Source: Chlamydiota bacterium
Lineage (GTDB): Bacteria; Chlamydiota; Chlamydiia; Chlamydiales; Rhabdochlamydiaceae
Reading direction: 5' to 3'
Length of the DNA: 64,000 nt
NCBI GenBank assembly: GCA_021772335.1
Contig: JAJFMD010000007.1
Span: forward strand, 124,001-188,000
Position numbers and translations under genes: made by a program. The notes beneath the pieces are model-generated. The model worked only from the letters and a program-made list of their open reading frames with translations, was not told the origin of the DNA and ran no database searches. Shown piece after piece: positions 1 through 9,114 of the stretch (position 1 is the first letter of the stretch; the number at the start of each line of letters is the position of its first letter).

Positions 1-2204
1 CCCGTTGGGCGACGCATCTCTTCAAAAGCGCTGAGTTTAATCCATTCAAGTGTTGAGAGACGCAGAGTCTGCCCTTTATTGAGCCACCTTTTAGGCTTTA
101 TCGCTTTAAGCCAATCGAATCGATTGTTTTTCAAAGGAAAAAGTCCAGCTGAGCTGAAAAAATAGGATCCATTACTGACAAGTTTTTGCCACACTTCATA
201 AATCGGACAATGCCCAAACTCACTAACATAGCTCAAATCGAGCAGCCATTTTCGACCACGGCCGCGCTTGTCATACCTTAAATTATCAATACGCAAAACA
301 AGCTCTTTAGGAATTATCAGACGCTGATCTAGGTGCGTGATAAGAGCTTTTAAGCGCGGCAAATCTTGTGACAGAAAATGCGCTTCTCTATTTTTAGGAA
401 TCACTTGTTTTTCCGTATAAGGAGCGGGAAGGCTAATCCCCGGAGGCAGAGAAGAAAATCCCTCTCCAGGCACATAGAAAAACGCACCAAAATGACGCGG
501 CGTGCGATTTCGATACTCTTTTGCATAGATTAGAGTTGGAGTCGTAACAATACGCTCTTCCGGATCTACTGTCACACTAAGCTCAATCTTTTGAACAGGA
601 CAGTCTGTTGCAAAAAAAGAGGGAATGCCTTCAAGCTCATCGCTATGAGCTGAAATAAATGTTTCTAGTTTGTCAAACGAGACTTGCATCTGCGTTAAGA
701 TAAATCGTTTATCTTTCCCAAGCATTTTGGGATAGAATCCTTGATCTTTAACATATGTCCAATGATCAAATTCGATCACTTCACCACTATCTTCCTCTTG
801 TTCACCGTGAAGTATAAATTCAAGTTGTTGCTTCTCTTCATTGAGCGTGTATTTCAAATCAGACTGCAATCCATAAAGATGAATGTGAAACCCATCGAAA
901 AGATTTAGCCAGTGTCGGTAACGATCGACGAAGGTTGCAATATCTTCTTTTGGGACAATCAATTCTATTTCTGATAGATAAGGTTCTGCTAAACGATAAA
1001 ACCCTTTTTCTGGCAAATAGAGCCAATTGCCAAATAGCACTGCTTTAGGCTTAGACAAATCACCTTCTTGATAGAGATAGCTTTGAATATGCAAAGCATT
1101 TTCAGTGCTGAAAAATATTTTGTACTGAAGCTTATGTGGTACTTCAAAAATTTGATGACTTTTTAAGCTTCTTTCAAACAACGGAGTATAAAGAGTGAGA
1201 GCTTCTGCAATTTTATCAACACCAATTGTCTCTTCTGAAAGCAAATCAGCGTGATCAATGGGGAAAAACCCAGTTTTTGGATAATACATCCAATGATTAA
1301 GTCGTATTCCTTCTTCTTTTTTGACCTGTTTTTTTTGCATCGGCGCTGTAGGGTCAAATATCAATCGAAATTCTTGCTTATCTTCATCATATTCAATTGC
1401 TTTTATTTCTTTCTGCCTCTCGAAGAGGTGAAGAGGAGATTCAATACTGTTTAATGATTGGACAAGCTGATCCCAATCGCCAGGGCGCATGCTTAGCTGA
1501 AATTCAAAATGAGGAAAAGAGGCATGAATCGCATGAGGCAATTGCCCTTTTTCTTCATCAAATGTGATTTTATACGCCTTTTTCTGATCTTGGTTTAATA
1601 AGCAACTCTTTGCAAGATCTGACCAAAATGAAAGCTCATAGCGCAAATAACGGCTAGGTCTTTTCTCTCGCCACCTTTTTAATTCTTCCTCTGAAAGATT
1701 TGAGAACTTTAAAGAAGTCGCCTCTGTTTCCTCTTGACGTTGGCATATTAGCTTTTCTAGAAAGTTAAAGCCTTCTGAATTCAGCGCTTGAAGTGAAAAA
1801 TTACGATCATGATCTGCTTTAGCTAGATATCCCTGCTTAACAGAACCCTTTAAGAGAGAAAGATTATCGCCAAATTCATCGAGACAAAGCAAAAAAAGAG
1901 CATTCCAAAAGCTGTGGCGAAAACGCAGATGTAGAGGCTCTCCCTCTTTGGAGACAATCGCAAGATATGCTGTGGCAAGATGCACGCAGCTCCCTTTTTT
2001 CCCAGCTTCTTTGCAGCTACAAAAACAATCGAGAACCCTGCTAAAATCATCAAGTTGAAGAAAAGGCCAATCCGATTTGCGATCACGCACTTCAACTTGA
2101 TATGTGCCCTCAGAGAACTCTATAGAAGCGATATTGCCATTCGCAATTAGATCTTGACCCTTGGTCCAATATTCTTTTGGCCAATTAGGTCTATGTTCAG
2201 CCAT
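1..2204 (-). CDS. SWIM zinc-finger SNF2-type helicase, N-terminal part (partial)
   Basis: An open frame runs from an ATG at 2204 to the left edge, 734 codons without a stop, so the 3' end lies outside the window. Residues about 57-70 carry a SWIM-type zinc motif (C-x-C, a short linker, then C-V-H), which binds DNA or protein in chlamydial and other bacterial SNF2 helicases. The rest of the visible part is long, acidic and rich in aromatic residues, as expected for the poorly conserved N-terminal half of these ATPases. The helicase motifs themselves are not in the window, so the assignment rests on the SWIM motif, the length and my memory of chlamydial SWI/SNF helicases. Transcribed leftward and divergent from the gene at 2360. 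Confidence 0.75.
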   Translation of the reverse strand, partial: MAEHRPNWPKEYWTKGQDLIANGNIASIEFSEGTYQVEVRDRKSDWPFLQLDDFSRVLDCFCSCKEAGKKGSCVHLATAYLAIVSKEGEPLHLRFRHSFWNALFLLCLDEFGDNLSLLKGSVKQGYLAKADHDRNFSLQALNSEGFNFLEKLICQRQEETEATSLKFSNLSEEELKRWREKRPSRYLRYELSFWSDLAKSCLLNQDQKKAYKITFDEEKGQLPHAIHASFPHFEFQLSMRPGDWDQLVQSLNSIESPLHLFERQKEIKAIEYDEDKQEFRLIFDPTAPMQKKQVKKEEGIRLNHWMYYPKTGFFPIDHADLLSEETIGVDKIAEALTLYTPLFERSLKSHQIFEVPHKLQYKIFFSTENALHIQSYLYQEGDLSKPKAVLFGNWLYLPEKGFYRLAEPYLSEIELIVPKEDIATFVDRYRHWLNLFDGFHIHLYGLQSDLKYTLNEEKQQLEFILHGEQEEDSGEVIEFDHWTYVKDQGFYPKMLGKDKRFILTQMQVSFDKLETFISAHSDELEGIPSFFATDCPVQKIELSVTVDPEERIVTTPTLIYAKEYRNRTPRHFGAFFYVPGEGFSSLPPGISLPAPYTEKQVIPKNREAHFLSQDLPRLKALITHLDQRLIIPKELVLRIDNLRYDKRGRGRKWLLDLSYVSEFGHCPIYEVWQKLVSNGSYFFSSAGLFPLKNNRFDWLKAIKPKRWLNKGQTLRLSTLEWIKLSAFEEMRRPT

Positions 2205-2359
2205 AAAAAACTTACTTCACAAATATTTCTAATCTATTCTAAGTTAAGCCTGCATAGGGGATAAATAAAAGATCCCTCTATTCGTGGTGATAGCATTTAA
2301 TTATATCAATTGCAAGTAGCGTTCATCACGATAGCATAGAATAAAAAACTCGACAGTTG

Positions 2360-3835
2360 ATGAAGCGATACATAGTCCTATTATACATTCTCACACTTTG
2401 TTGTGGAAAAGCTTTTGCAGAAGAACCTGAAAATCAATGGGTGCCAATTTTGAGCGCGTCAGGTGGATCAGCGCATCTGATTGCTGCAGAAATCTTGCGT
2501 CAACGCTATGAAGAAGAAGGCGTTTCTGCCAATGTCATGAATGTCACTCGATCAGAATGTACAATCAACGCTAATTGCGGAGCCTTTTTTACCGACCTAT
2601 GGGATCAAGCGCAACAACGCGGCGATATTAAAAGGCAAATTGTTCTGCTAAAATTTCACCGCATATTTGATCTTATGTTTTATTCAACCGCTAAAAATAC
2701 GATTAAAGATCTGCTCATTTCCCAAGAGCCCATTCCAAATAAGATCATTTGCACAAGCCCTCTATTTCTTAAAGCAGTGTGTAACGCTGTTCTTGAGGTT
2801 AACGAGCAATATAACGCTCAAATCACTTCTGTTGACCTCTATAATGTTGAGCCCCCAACAGATGAAGCGACATACTACCTACGCCCTTTAAAGAGCTTAT
2901 CTTCTAAGCAACGAGAGTTAATTCACCTATATACTTTGCCTCCAACAAAACAGGATAAAAGAACATTTAATGGCGATGAAAACTATTGGATGGAAAAAAC
3001 TTCCTTAAGCATGGGAAAGGGACAAATTATTTACGCCCCTGCAGTCAGACCCTCTTACCTAAAATCAGAAAACCTGCCAAAACCAGGTGAAGCTCTCTCA
3101 TTTCAACTAAAGGCTCAAAAAGCGGATGAAGAGCGCTTTCTTAAGCAAATCGCCCATTCTTATGATGAAACAAGTAAAATTGCGCAGTTTGATCTACAAG
3201 CAAATGATCGCGTTGGACTCATTATGCTCGGCTCTATTCCTTCAGAGCAATCACTTTTGCGCTATGTCACTGCAGCACTGCAGTTCGATCGGAAGGAATT
3301 TAATGGAACATTTAAAGGGCGAAATTACCTGTTCATCGCTTGCGGGAAACCAGACAGCAGTACATATGTGAAAACGCTCAATATGATTCACTGTCAATTC
3401 CCCTTCACGAATTTGACAATCATTCCCTTTACAGCGCAACCAATTTCAGATCTACTCGCTCGTTCTGATTTCAGCATTACGCGCAGCGGAGGAATGACAT
3501 CACAAGAGATCATTGCTCTCAAACTCAATCCTTTAAGAAATGATCCTAAATACATTTGCCTTCATGCGGAGATGTATCAACACGATGCATTTTCTCCTTT
3601 TGCAACTTTTCGCCATGCCCCTCTGAGCTATTTCAACAAGCTCAACAACATGATTCCGCCTGATCCTGCTTTAAATGAAGAAGATATGATTGAAAGAGGC
3701 ATCCCTCTCTGGGAAGGCGGCAATGCGCGCTATCTTAAATCGGAGATACCAGGAACAAAGATTATTTCTCCTGTAAACTTCCCTCCTCTATTAAAAAAAT
3801 TTTACTTTACAAATGAAAGTCTTTCTGTAAATTAA
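2360..3835 (+). CDS. Exported GT-B (MGDG-synthase-like) glycosyltransferase family protein, paralog 1
   Basis: 491 residues from the ATG at 2360; a TTG directly before it is a possible but less likely start. An N-terminal signal peptide ends near AFA (residues 18-20). After it comes a glycine-rich loop, SASGGSAHLIAA, resembling the nucleotide-sugar side of MGDG synthase and GT28 enzymes. The C-terminal half has LIMLGSIPSE, FIACGKP and a donor-site-like ITRSGGMTSQE near residue 372. The same blocks occur in the genes at 5371 and 7278. Unlike those, this copy has an export signal and no C-terminal membrane hairpin, so it probably works outside the cytoplasm. The GHL of the loop is replaced by AHL, which may affect activity. 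Substrate unknown; a lipid or inclusion-related acceptor is a guess. Confidence 0.7.
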   Translation: MKRYIVLLYILTLCCGKAFAEEPENQWVPILSASGGSAHLIAAEILRQRYEEEGVSANVMNVTRSECTINANCGAFFTDLWDQAQQRGDIKRQIVLLKFHRIFDLMFYSTAKNTIKDLLISQEPIPNKIICTSPLFLKAVCNAVLEVNEQYNAQITSVDLYNVEPPTDEATYYLRPLKSLSSKQRELIHLYTLPPTKQDKRTFNGDENYWMEKTSLSMGKGQIIYAPAVRPSYLKSENLPKPGEALSFQLKAQKADEERFLKQIAHSYDETSKIAQFDLQANDRVGLIMLGSIPSEQSLLRYVTAALQFDRKEFNGTFKGRNYLFIACGKPDSSTYVKTLNMIHCQFPFTNLTIIPFTAQPISDLLARSDFSITRSGGMTSQEIIALKLNPLRNDPKYICLHAEMYQHDAFSPFATFRHAPLSYFNKLNNMIPPDPALNEEDMIERGIPLWEGGNARYLKSEIPGTKIISPVNFPPLLKKFYFTNESLSVN

Positions 3836-3906
3836 AGTTAAATAAGAATTGATATTTTAATTAATAATTAATACAATAATTTTACAAGCAATCAAATTAT
3901 TAAATA

Positions 3907-5223
3907 ATGACGTCTATTTTTAATATACCAGATGATTTCAAATGGGGCATTTCTACTTCTGAGTACCAAATCTCGGGAGCGGAAAATTGCCCTGATAGCG
4001 ACTGGGCTCATCATGAAAGCCAGCCTAACTCCCGTTTAAGTCCCTCAGGCAAAGCGCTAGATCACTGGAACGAGATGGAGCGCGATGTCGCCCTACTCAA
4101 AAAACTCGGAGTCAACAGCTACCGCTTTAGCCTAGAGTGGAGCAAGATCGAACCACAAAAGGGCGAATTTGACCAGTCGGCTATTGACCATTACATTGAA
4201 CTCTGCCGGCTATTGCGCAAAAACAACATTGAACCCATGATCACACTCCATCATTTCACAAACCCTCAATGGTTTGCTGAAGAAGGAGGCTTTGAAAATG
4301 AAGAAAACATTCAAGACTATGTCGATTTCTGCACTTATGTTTTTAAAAAAATGAACAAAGAAGCTGATCTATGGGTCACAATTAACGAACCGGCAATCTA
4401 CGCTTTTATGGGCTATGTGCTTGGCAAACACCCCCCTTTCCGCTTCAATTTACAACAAGCAGGCACCGTTTTAAGCAACCTGCTAAAAGCACATTGCAGA
4501 GCTTATCAGGCGCTAAAACAAATCCGTCCTGATGCGCAAATAGGTCTCGTACACAACGTTCTCCAGTTTGAAACACACGGTTTAAAAAACCCTTTAGAAA
4601 AGATCCCTGCCGAGCTATTTACACGAATCACTCACCAGATTGTTATGGAGTTCTTTGCGAAAAAAGAGAGTAGCTTAAAATATCCCAGCGCATTCTTTCC
4701 CTTTCTCGCAAACGTCGATCTCCAACTACCCAAATGTTTTAACATGCCTCAAATGAGCGATTTTTTTGGCGTTAACTACTACACTAAGCCTCTACTCAAA
4801 GCGGGTCTTCAATGGCCCCCGGTATCTTCAACGTGCCGTCCAGGACAAGAAATGACAAGTTATGAATACCGATTCTTCCCTGAAGGAATCTATGAAGCAA
4901 TCCAAGAGCTTAATGCTTTTAATTTGCCGATTTATATTACCGAAACGGGAACGCCTGATAGCGATCATCCAGCTCGCCTTAAGGCTCACTTTGACGAAGT
5001 GATCAAGCAAATCGACAAGGCGTGCGGCGATGGTATGGATATTCGCGGTTTTTACCCTTGGTCAGCGATGGATAATTACGAATGGTCTGAAGGCTACGAG
5101 ATCCGCTTTGGGCTCGCAAAGCTTAATCATGACCAAAAAAGTTATACGATCAAAAAGGGAACTGAAGTTTACACCAACGCAATTCTCCTCCACCAAGAAT
5201 CTAAGCCAGACAAAACTGCCTAA
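3907..5223 (+). CDS. Beta-glucosidase / 6-phospho-beta-glucosidase family, GH1
   Basis: 438 residues, close to the normal GH1 length. It hydrolyses beta-linked glycosides with retention. Visible GH1 marks: FKWGISTSEYQISGA at the start, YRFSLEWSKIEP, the acid/base motif TINEP with Glu161, the nucleophile motif ITETG with Glu346 (the family usually has TENG), and YPWSAMDNYEWSEGY near the end. No signal peptide, so it is cytoplasmic. It lies between two glycosyltransferase-like paralogs, on the same strand, 71 bases after the first. This suggests linked carbohydrate handling, but the gaps carry their own AT-rich sequence and a single operon is not certain. Whether the substrate is phosphorylated cannot be told by eye. 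Confidence 0.93.
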   Translation: MTSIFNIPDDFKWGISTSEYQISGAENCPDSDWAHHESQPNSRLSPSGKALDHWNEMERDVALLKKLGVNSYRFSLEWSKIEPQKGEFDQSAIDHYIELCRLLRKNNIEPMITLHHFTNPQWFAEEGGFENEENIQDYVDFCTYVFKKMNKEADLWVTINEPAIYAFMGYVLGKHPPFRFNLQQAGTVLSNLLKAHCRAYQALKQIRPDAQIGLVHNVLQFETHGLKNPLEKIPAELFTRITHQIVMEFFAKKESSLKYPSAFFPFLANVDLQLPKCFNMPQMSDFFGVNYYTKPLLKAGLQWPPVSSTCRPGQEMTSYEYRFFPEGIYEAIQELNAFNLPIYITETGTPDSDHPARLKAHFDEVIKQIDKACGDGMDIRGFYPWSAMDNYEWSEGYEIRFGLAKLNHDQKSYTIKKGTEVYTNAILLHQESKPDKTA

Positions 5224-5370
5224 AAAAACAATATTGTTTCAAATTCATAGTATTAAAGAATTTAATATTCAATAAAACACATTTTTATTCAGTATTACAA
5301 ATAAACATTTCACTTTCAAATTAACTCATCCTCCTATATAATCGCCCCGAATTTAAAGAGTAATAATGTT

Positions 5371-7149
5371 ATGGCTACTGTTTTTACTAACTACGAATAC
5401 CCTCAGTATACCAAAGCTCAAATATGGTATAACGATGGCGGATCTGGACATGTCAGAGCTGCTCAAGATCTCGCAAATAAAATCGAAGCCGTAGCTGGCA
5501 GTGTCATCTTAAGGAACACTCTAGAGCATTTCACCCACAATAGAAGAGTGGGCAACAAAATGACCGGAATGTGGGATAACGCTCAGCGCAGTGGTGATGT
5601 AGAATACCAAAGATGGTGTTACGATCATCGCTATATCACAGATAAATTGTTTCATATTCCAGCACGTCTTAACGCTGAAAATCTGCTCCTAAAAGAAGGA
5701 GCCCTGCCAGAACGCCTTATCCTAACAAGCCCGATGTATCTCAAAGAAATTTGCATCGCAACAATCATCGCTAACCATAAAAGACGCAAGCAAGGAGAAG
5801 CTGTTAAATCGATCGATTTATATGTCAATGAACTTGCTATCCCAACCGCTAGTTACTATTTTGATGTTATTAGAAGTCTCAGTAATGATGAGCGCAAGCT
5901 ACTTCGGCTCTTTGCATTCCCTCCTTCATCAAAAGATATTAAGGAAAAAGGAAGCCATGAAAAATTCTGGCAAGATCTCACTAAAATAAGCGCGGATCAA
6001 GTCATTTATGATCCACCGATTAGAGAAATATTTAAGAATTCTGAGAAACTCCCCACACCCGGCACTGCAGTCACAGTGAATCTAAAAGCACAATGTGATC
6101 TTGAAGAACCCTTTTTAAAGGCTAATGCAGAGCAAGATGGCAATGCATATAAGTTTGATATTGCAGCAGACGATAAAGTTGGATTAATCATGCTGGGAGG
6201 AATCCCTACTGAAGATGCGATTCTCGATTATATTGACCAAACAATTAAAATCGCAAAGAATCAATCCAAGCCCGAAGGAACAAACTATCTATTTATCGCT
6301 TGTGGAAAACCTGAACTAGGAATTTATGAAAAAGCACTAGAAAAACTTAAGGAACATACGCATTCTGATAACATCAAAATCATTCCATTTACCGGACAAG
6401 ATTGCAAAGAAATCTTCGGACGCGCAGATATTACTATAACACGTTCTGGCGGACTCACTTCAATGGAGCTGATGCGCCTTAAAGACAACCCATTGAGAAA
6501 CGATCCCAAAAAAGTGTTAATTCATGCACAAGTCCCCAAGCCAAAATTAGACACTCATGATCTAGCTCATCGCGCTCTAGCATTGCAATTAGCTTTTAAA
6601 GGGAAACAATCTCAAAATACCTTCTATCAATCTGATGCCAACGAGCAATTACACGACTTAATACGTGCATATGAAAATCATTTAATCTTAAAAGGAATTC
6701 CCTTGTGGGAAGGAGGCAGCGCTGCCTACCTTTTGGAATACCTGTCTGAGGATGCTTCAATTGTTCGTCCCGACGACTCCTTTGCGACATATTTTGCTAA
6801 TACCTTCTTTCCTGAATCTAAACGGTCATTTCTCAATCTTGACCTCGATTTAGTGAAAAAAGAGCTAGTTAGCGCTGAAAAGGTTTATAAAAAGGAAATT
6901 TTCAAAGAAAAAGCAAAAAAATGCACACTCATTGCTCTAGGCGCTTTAGCAATCATTGCAGGATTGACCGTTTCGATATTGGCAGCTACTTCTACAATCT
7001 TCCTCGCTTTATTCATTATTATCCCCCTAACGAGCACCCTCTGCCTTGGAGGAGCTCTTTCTGTCGCCTACGGGGCTATCTACTACCGCAAGCCTGATAT
7101 GAACGCTCAAAACAATCTCAAAAAACGCAATATCGCCTGTATTAAGTAA
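5371..7149 (+). CDS. GT-B (MGDG-synthase-like) glycosyltransferase with C-terminal membrane hairpin, paralog 2
   Basis: 592 residues. The N-terminal loop YNDGGSGHVRAA (residues 20-31) matches the G-G-x-G-H loop of MGDG synthase/MurG-type enzymes. The C-terminal GT-B half shows LIMLGGIPTED, LFIACGKPELG, IIPFTGQD and DITITRSGGLTSME (from about residue 353), the typical acidic/Gly-rich donor site. Residues about 517-575 add two adjacent hydrophobic segments separated by a short turn, followed by a basic tail, absent from the copy at 2360. There is no N-terminal signal peptide. The hairpin would tether the catalytic part to a membrane; in chlamydiae such bilobed hairpins also mark inclusion membrane proteins, although those usually sit nearer the N-terminus. 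Function inferred from motifs only. Confidence 0.72.
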   Translation: MATVFTNYEYPQYTKAQIWYNDGGSGHVRAAQDLANKIEAVAGSVILRNTLEHFTHNRRVGNKMTGMWDNAQRSGDVEYQRWCYDHRYITDKLFHIPARLNAENLLLKEGALPERLILTSPMYLKEICIATIIANHKRRKQGEAVKSIDLYVNELAIPTASYYFDVIRSLSNDERKLLRLFAFPPSSKDIKEKGSHEKFWQDLTKISADQVIYDPPIREIFKNSEKLPTPGTAVTVNLKAQCDLEEPFLKANAEQDGNAYKFDIAADDKVGLIMLGGIPTEDAILDYIDQTIKIAKNQSKPEGTNYLFIACGKPELGIYEKALEKLKEHTHSDNIKIIPFTGQDCKEIFGRADITITRSGGLTSMELMRLKDNPLRNDPKKVLIHAQVPKPKLDTHDLAHRALALQLAFKGKQSQNTFYQSDANEQLHDLIRAYENHLILKGIPLWEGGSAAYLLEYLSEDASIVRPDDSFATYFANTFFPESKRSFLNLDLDLVKKELVSAEKVYKKEIFKEKAKKCTLIALGALAIIAGLTVSILAATSTIFLALFIIIPLTSTLCLGGALSVAYGAIYYRKPDMNAQNNLKKRNIACIK

Positions 7150-7214
7150 TCCAATCCACTCATCCAAATCGATATAATTAAAATTTTAACTATATAATTC
7201 TAAAGTATTTACAA

Positions 7215-7243
7215 TTGTTAATTATTCTAGTTTAATTTATAAT
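7215..7243 (+). promoter_or_regulatory. Sigma-70-type promoter for the gene at 7278
   Basis: TTGTTA (7215-7220) and TATAAT (7238-7243) are separated by 17 bases, the optimum spacing, about 35 bases before the ATG at 7278. The -10 box lies between the arms of an 11-base inverted repeat (7228-7238 and 7251-7261). Prediction by eye. Confidence 0.5.
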
Positions 7244-7261
7244 ATATGAAAAATTAAACTA
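7228..7261. promoter_or_regulatory. Inverted repeat overlapping the promoter (possible operator)
   Basis: TAGTTTAATTT at 7228-7238 is exactly mirrored by AAATTAAACTA at 7251-7261, with a 12-base spacer holding most of the -10 box. The position would let a dimeric regulator block transcription; alternatively it folds as an AT-only hairpin in the leader. The surrounding sequence is so AT-rich that chance is a real alternative. Confidence 0.3.
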
Positions 7262-7277
7262 ACTTAATTGGCAAAAT

Positions 7278-9086
7278 ATGAATAATCTAACAATAAAAGA
7301 GCATCCATACGATCCAAATTATTATGTCATTTTTAGCTCATCAGGAGGCTCAGGACACTTAAGAGCCGCAAAGACCTTAAGAGAGTCGATCGAAGCAAAC
7401 GGCGGAAAAGCAACTGAATACAATGTTATGCACCATCTCACTTATTCTAAAGAGTTTGGGGATGAGTGCGTCAGGCAATGGAATGATGCACAGCAATGCG
7501 GCGACGTGAAAAAGCAGGTAAAACTCCTCGACAGACGCCACTATTTTGACTGGTTTGCGCACATACCAGCAAGGCTCAATGCTAGCAACATCTTTCTAAA
7601 TAAAGGCCCTTTTCCCAATCGAGTGATCGCAACCAGCCCTATGTTAATTGCTCAGATCATCGATGCTGTCATTCATGCTAACCATGTTAGAAAAAAAAGT
7701 GGGGAACAGATAATTTCGGTCGATATTCACTGTACAGAACCTCCTACAAAAGGCGCTTTTCACTTTTTTGATCCCATCCGAAACTTAAATAAACACCAAC
7801 GCAAATATGTGCGCCTTTTTACTCTACCTCCATCGGAAAAGAGTGTAGAGAAGATGGGCGGTGAAGAAGCATTTTGGGAAGATCTTGCAAATCTTCCTCT
7901 CGATCAAATTATCTATGACCCACCAATTACTTCGAACCTCAAAGCTTCTGAAAATATGCCCGCACCTAATCAAGCTATGACAGTCACTTTAAAAGGACAA
8001 ACAACTGAAGAATCTGACTTCTTAGCAAGCCTTGGTTTTGAAGAAACAGAGGAGGAGACATTTTCTCTTAATATTAAAGCAGAAGATAAAGTGGGTCTAA
8101 TCATGCTCGGTGGTGTTCCTACTGAAGATGCGATTAAGAAATATTTAGACAGTGCAATTGCTGCAGCAGCCCAAAATAGTGAACATATTCGTAACGAAGA
8201 AGAGACTAGTTCACATGGAAAAAACTATCTTTTTATCGCATGTGGCAAACATGAACTTGGCATTTATGATAAAGCTGTAAAAAGAGTGCGCGCAGTAGGA
8301 TTAAACGATCAGCTGACTATTATTCCTTTCACCGGCCAAGACTGTGCGTCGATTTTTGCACGTAGTAATATTAGCATTACGCGCAGTGGCGGTATGACAT
8401 CATGTGAAGTTTATGCTTTAAAAGGAAATCCTAAAAGGCACGATCCAAAAGTAGCTCTTATTCATGCTGAAATCCCCGAACCGAAACTCGCTTCAAACTA
8501 TTTAGCACATCGCGCACTTGCTCTTGATCTTGTTTTTCAAGGCAAATGTGCCAAACGAGATTTTTTTGATCTCTCTGCAGAAACTCAAGATAATTTGCTC
8601 AAAGAAGCGTATGAAAACTATCTACGAGAAAAAGGAATTCCTCTTTGGGAGGGAAGCAATGCAGAGTATTTACGCGATACTTTTCCTGAAACTACCGGTA
8701 TCGTCAGGCCCGATATGGTGCTAGCCGCTCATTTTGAAAGAGTATTCTTTAATAACGGCGACCCTAAAATGCTTTTTACAGTCGATAATGAATACTTAAA
8801 AGATGATCTCGAAATCGTAACAAAGGCTTACAAAAAAGAGATTTTCAAGGAAAAGTGCAAACGCATTGGCTTAATCGCTTTAGGCTCTATAGCAATGGTT
8901 GCTGCGGTGGCTATTGCAGCAAGCGCTGCTTTTTCAGTGATCTATCTAGGGTTATTCATCATTGTGCCACTTGCTGGCTGTCTAGCACTTGGTGGCATCG
9001 CAACGACCATTCTTGGATCGAGAATTGATTTTAGAAAGAACGCTCAAAATCATCTATTTGAGAAAGATATCAGCCTCATTAAATAA
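7278..9086 (+). CDS. GT-B (MGDG-synthase-like) glycosyltransferase with C-terminal membrane hairpin, paralog 3
   Basis: 602 residues, closest relative the gene at 5371. It repeats the family blocks: FSSSGGSGHLRAA (19-31), IIYDPPI, LIMLGGVPTEDAI, LFIACGKHELGIYDKA, IIPFTGQDC, ISITRSGGMTSCE (from about 363), then LAHRALALDLVFQGK and GIPLWEGSNAEYL. The C-terminus (about 528-580) again has two hydrophobic stretches with a tight turn and a basic end. No signal peptide. It has its own promoter-like sequence and ends at a strong terminator. Likely role: membrane-tethered transfer of a sugar, by analogy with MGDG synthase-like enzymes; acceptor and donor are unknown. Confidence 0.72.
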   Translation: MNNLTIKEHPYDPNYYVIFSSSGGSGHLRAAKTLRESIEANGGKATEYNVMHHLTYSKEFGDECVRQWNDAQQCGDVKKQVKLLDRRHYFDWFAHIPARLNASNIFLNKGPFPNRVIATSPMLIAQIIDAVIHANHVRKKSGEQIISVDIHCTEPPTKGAFHFFDPIRNLNKHQRKYVRLFTLPPSEKSVEKMGGEEAFWEDLANLPLDQIIYDPPITSNLKASENMPAPNQAMTVTLKGQTTEESDFLASLGFEETEEETFSLNIKAEDKVGLIMLGGVPTEDAIKKYLDSAIAAAAQNSEHIRNEEETSSHGKNYLFIACGKHELGIYDKAVKRVRAVGLNDQLTIIPFTGQDCASIFARSNISITRSGGMTSCEVYALKGNPKRHDPKVALIHAEIPEPKLASNYLAHRALALDLVFQGKCAKRDFFDLSAETQDNLLKEAYENYLREKGIPLWEGSNAEYLRDTFPETTGIVRPDMVLAAHFERVFFNNGDPKMLFTVDNEYLKDDLEIVTKAYKKEIFKEKCKRIGLIALGSIAMVAAVAIAASAAFSVIYLGLFIIVPLAGCLALGGIATTILGSRIDFRKNAQNHLFEKDISLIK

Positions 9087-9108
9087 AGCGGCAAAGAGCC
9101 GCTTTTTT
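9087..9108 (+). terminator. Rho-independent terminator after the glycosyltransferase cluster
   Basis: AGCGGC (9087-9092) and GCCGCT (9098-9103) form a perfect 6-bp stem with loop AAAGA, followed by a run of T to 9108. It begins directly after the stop codon of the gene ending at 9086 and separates it from the convergent alanine dehydrogenase gene. Confidence 0.9.
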
Positions 9109-9114
9109 CAATAT

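Noticed and set aside
5225-5275. Short palindromes (AAACAATATTGTTT and TATTAAA/TTTAATA) after the GH1 gene
   Set aside because: Sequence is nearly all A and T, so palindromes of this length are expected by chance; no stable terminator forms.
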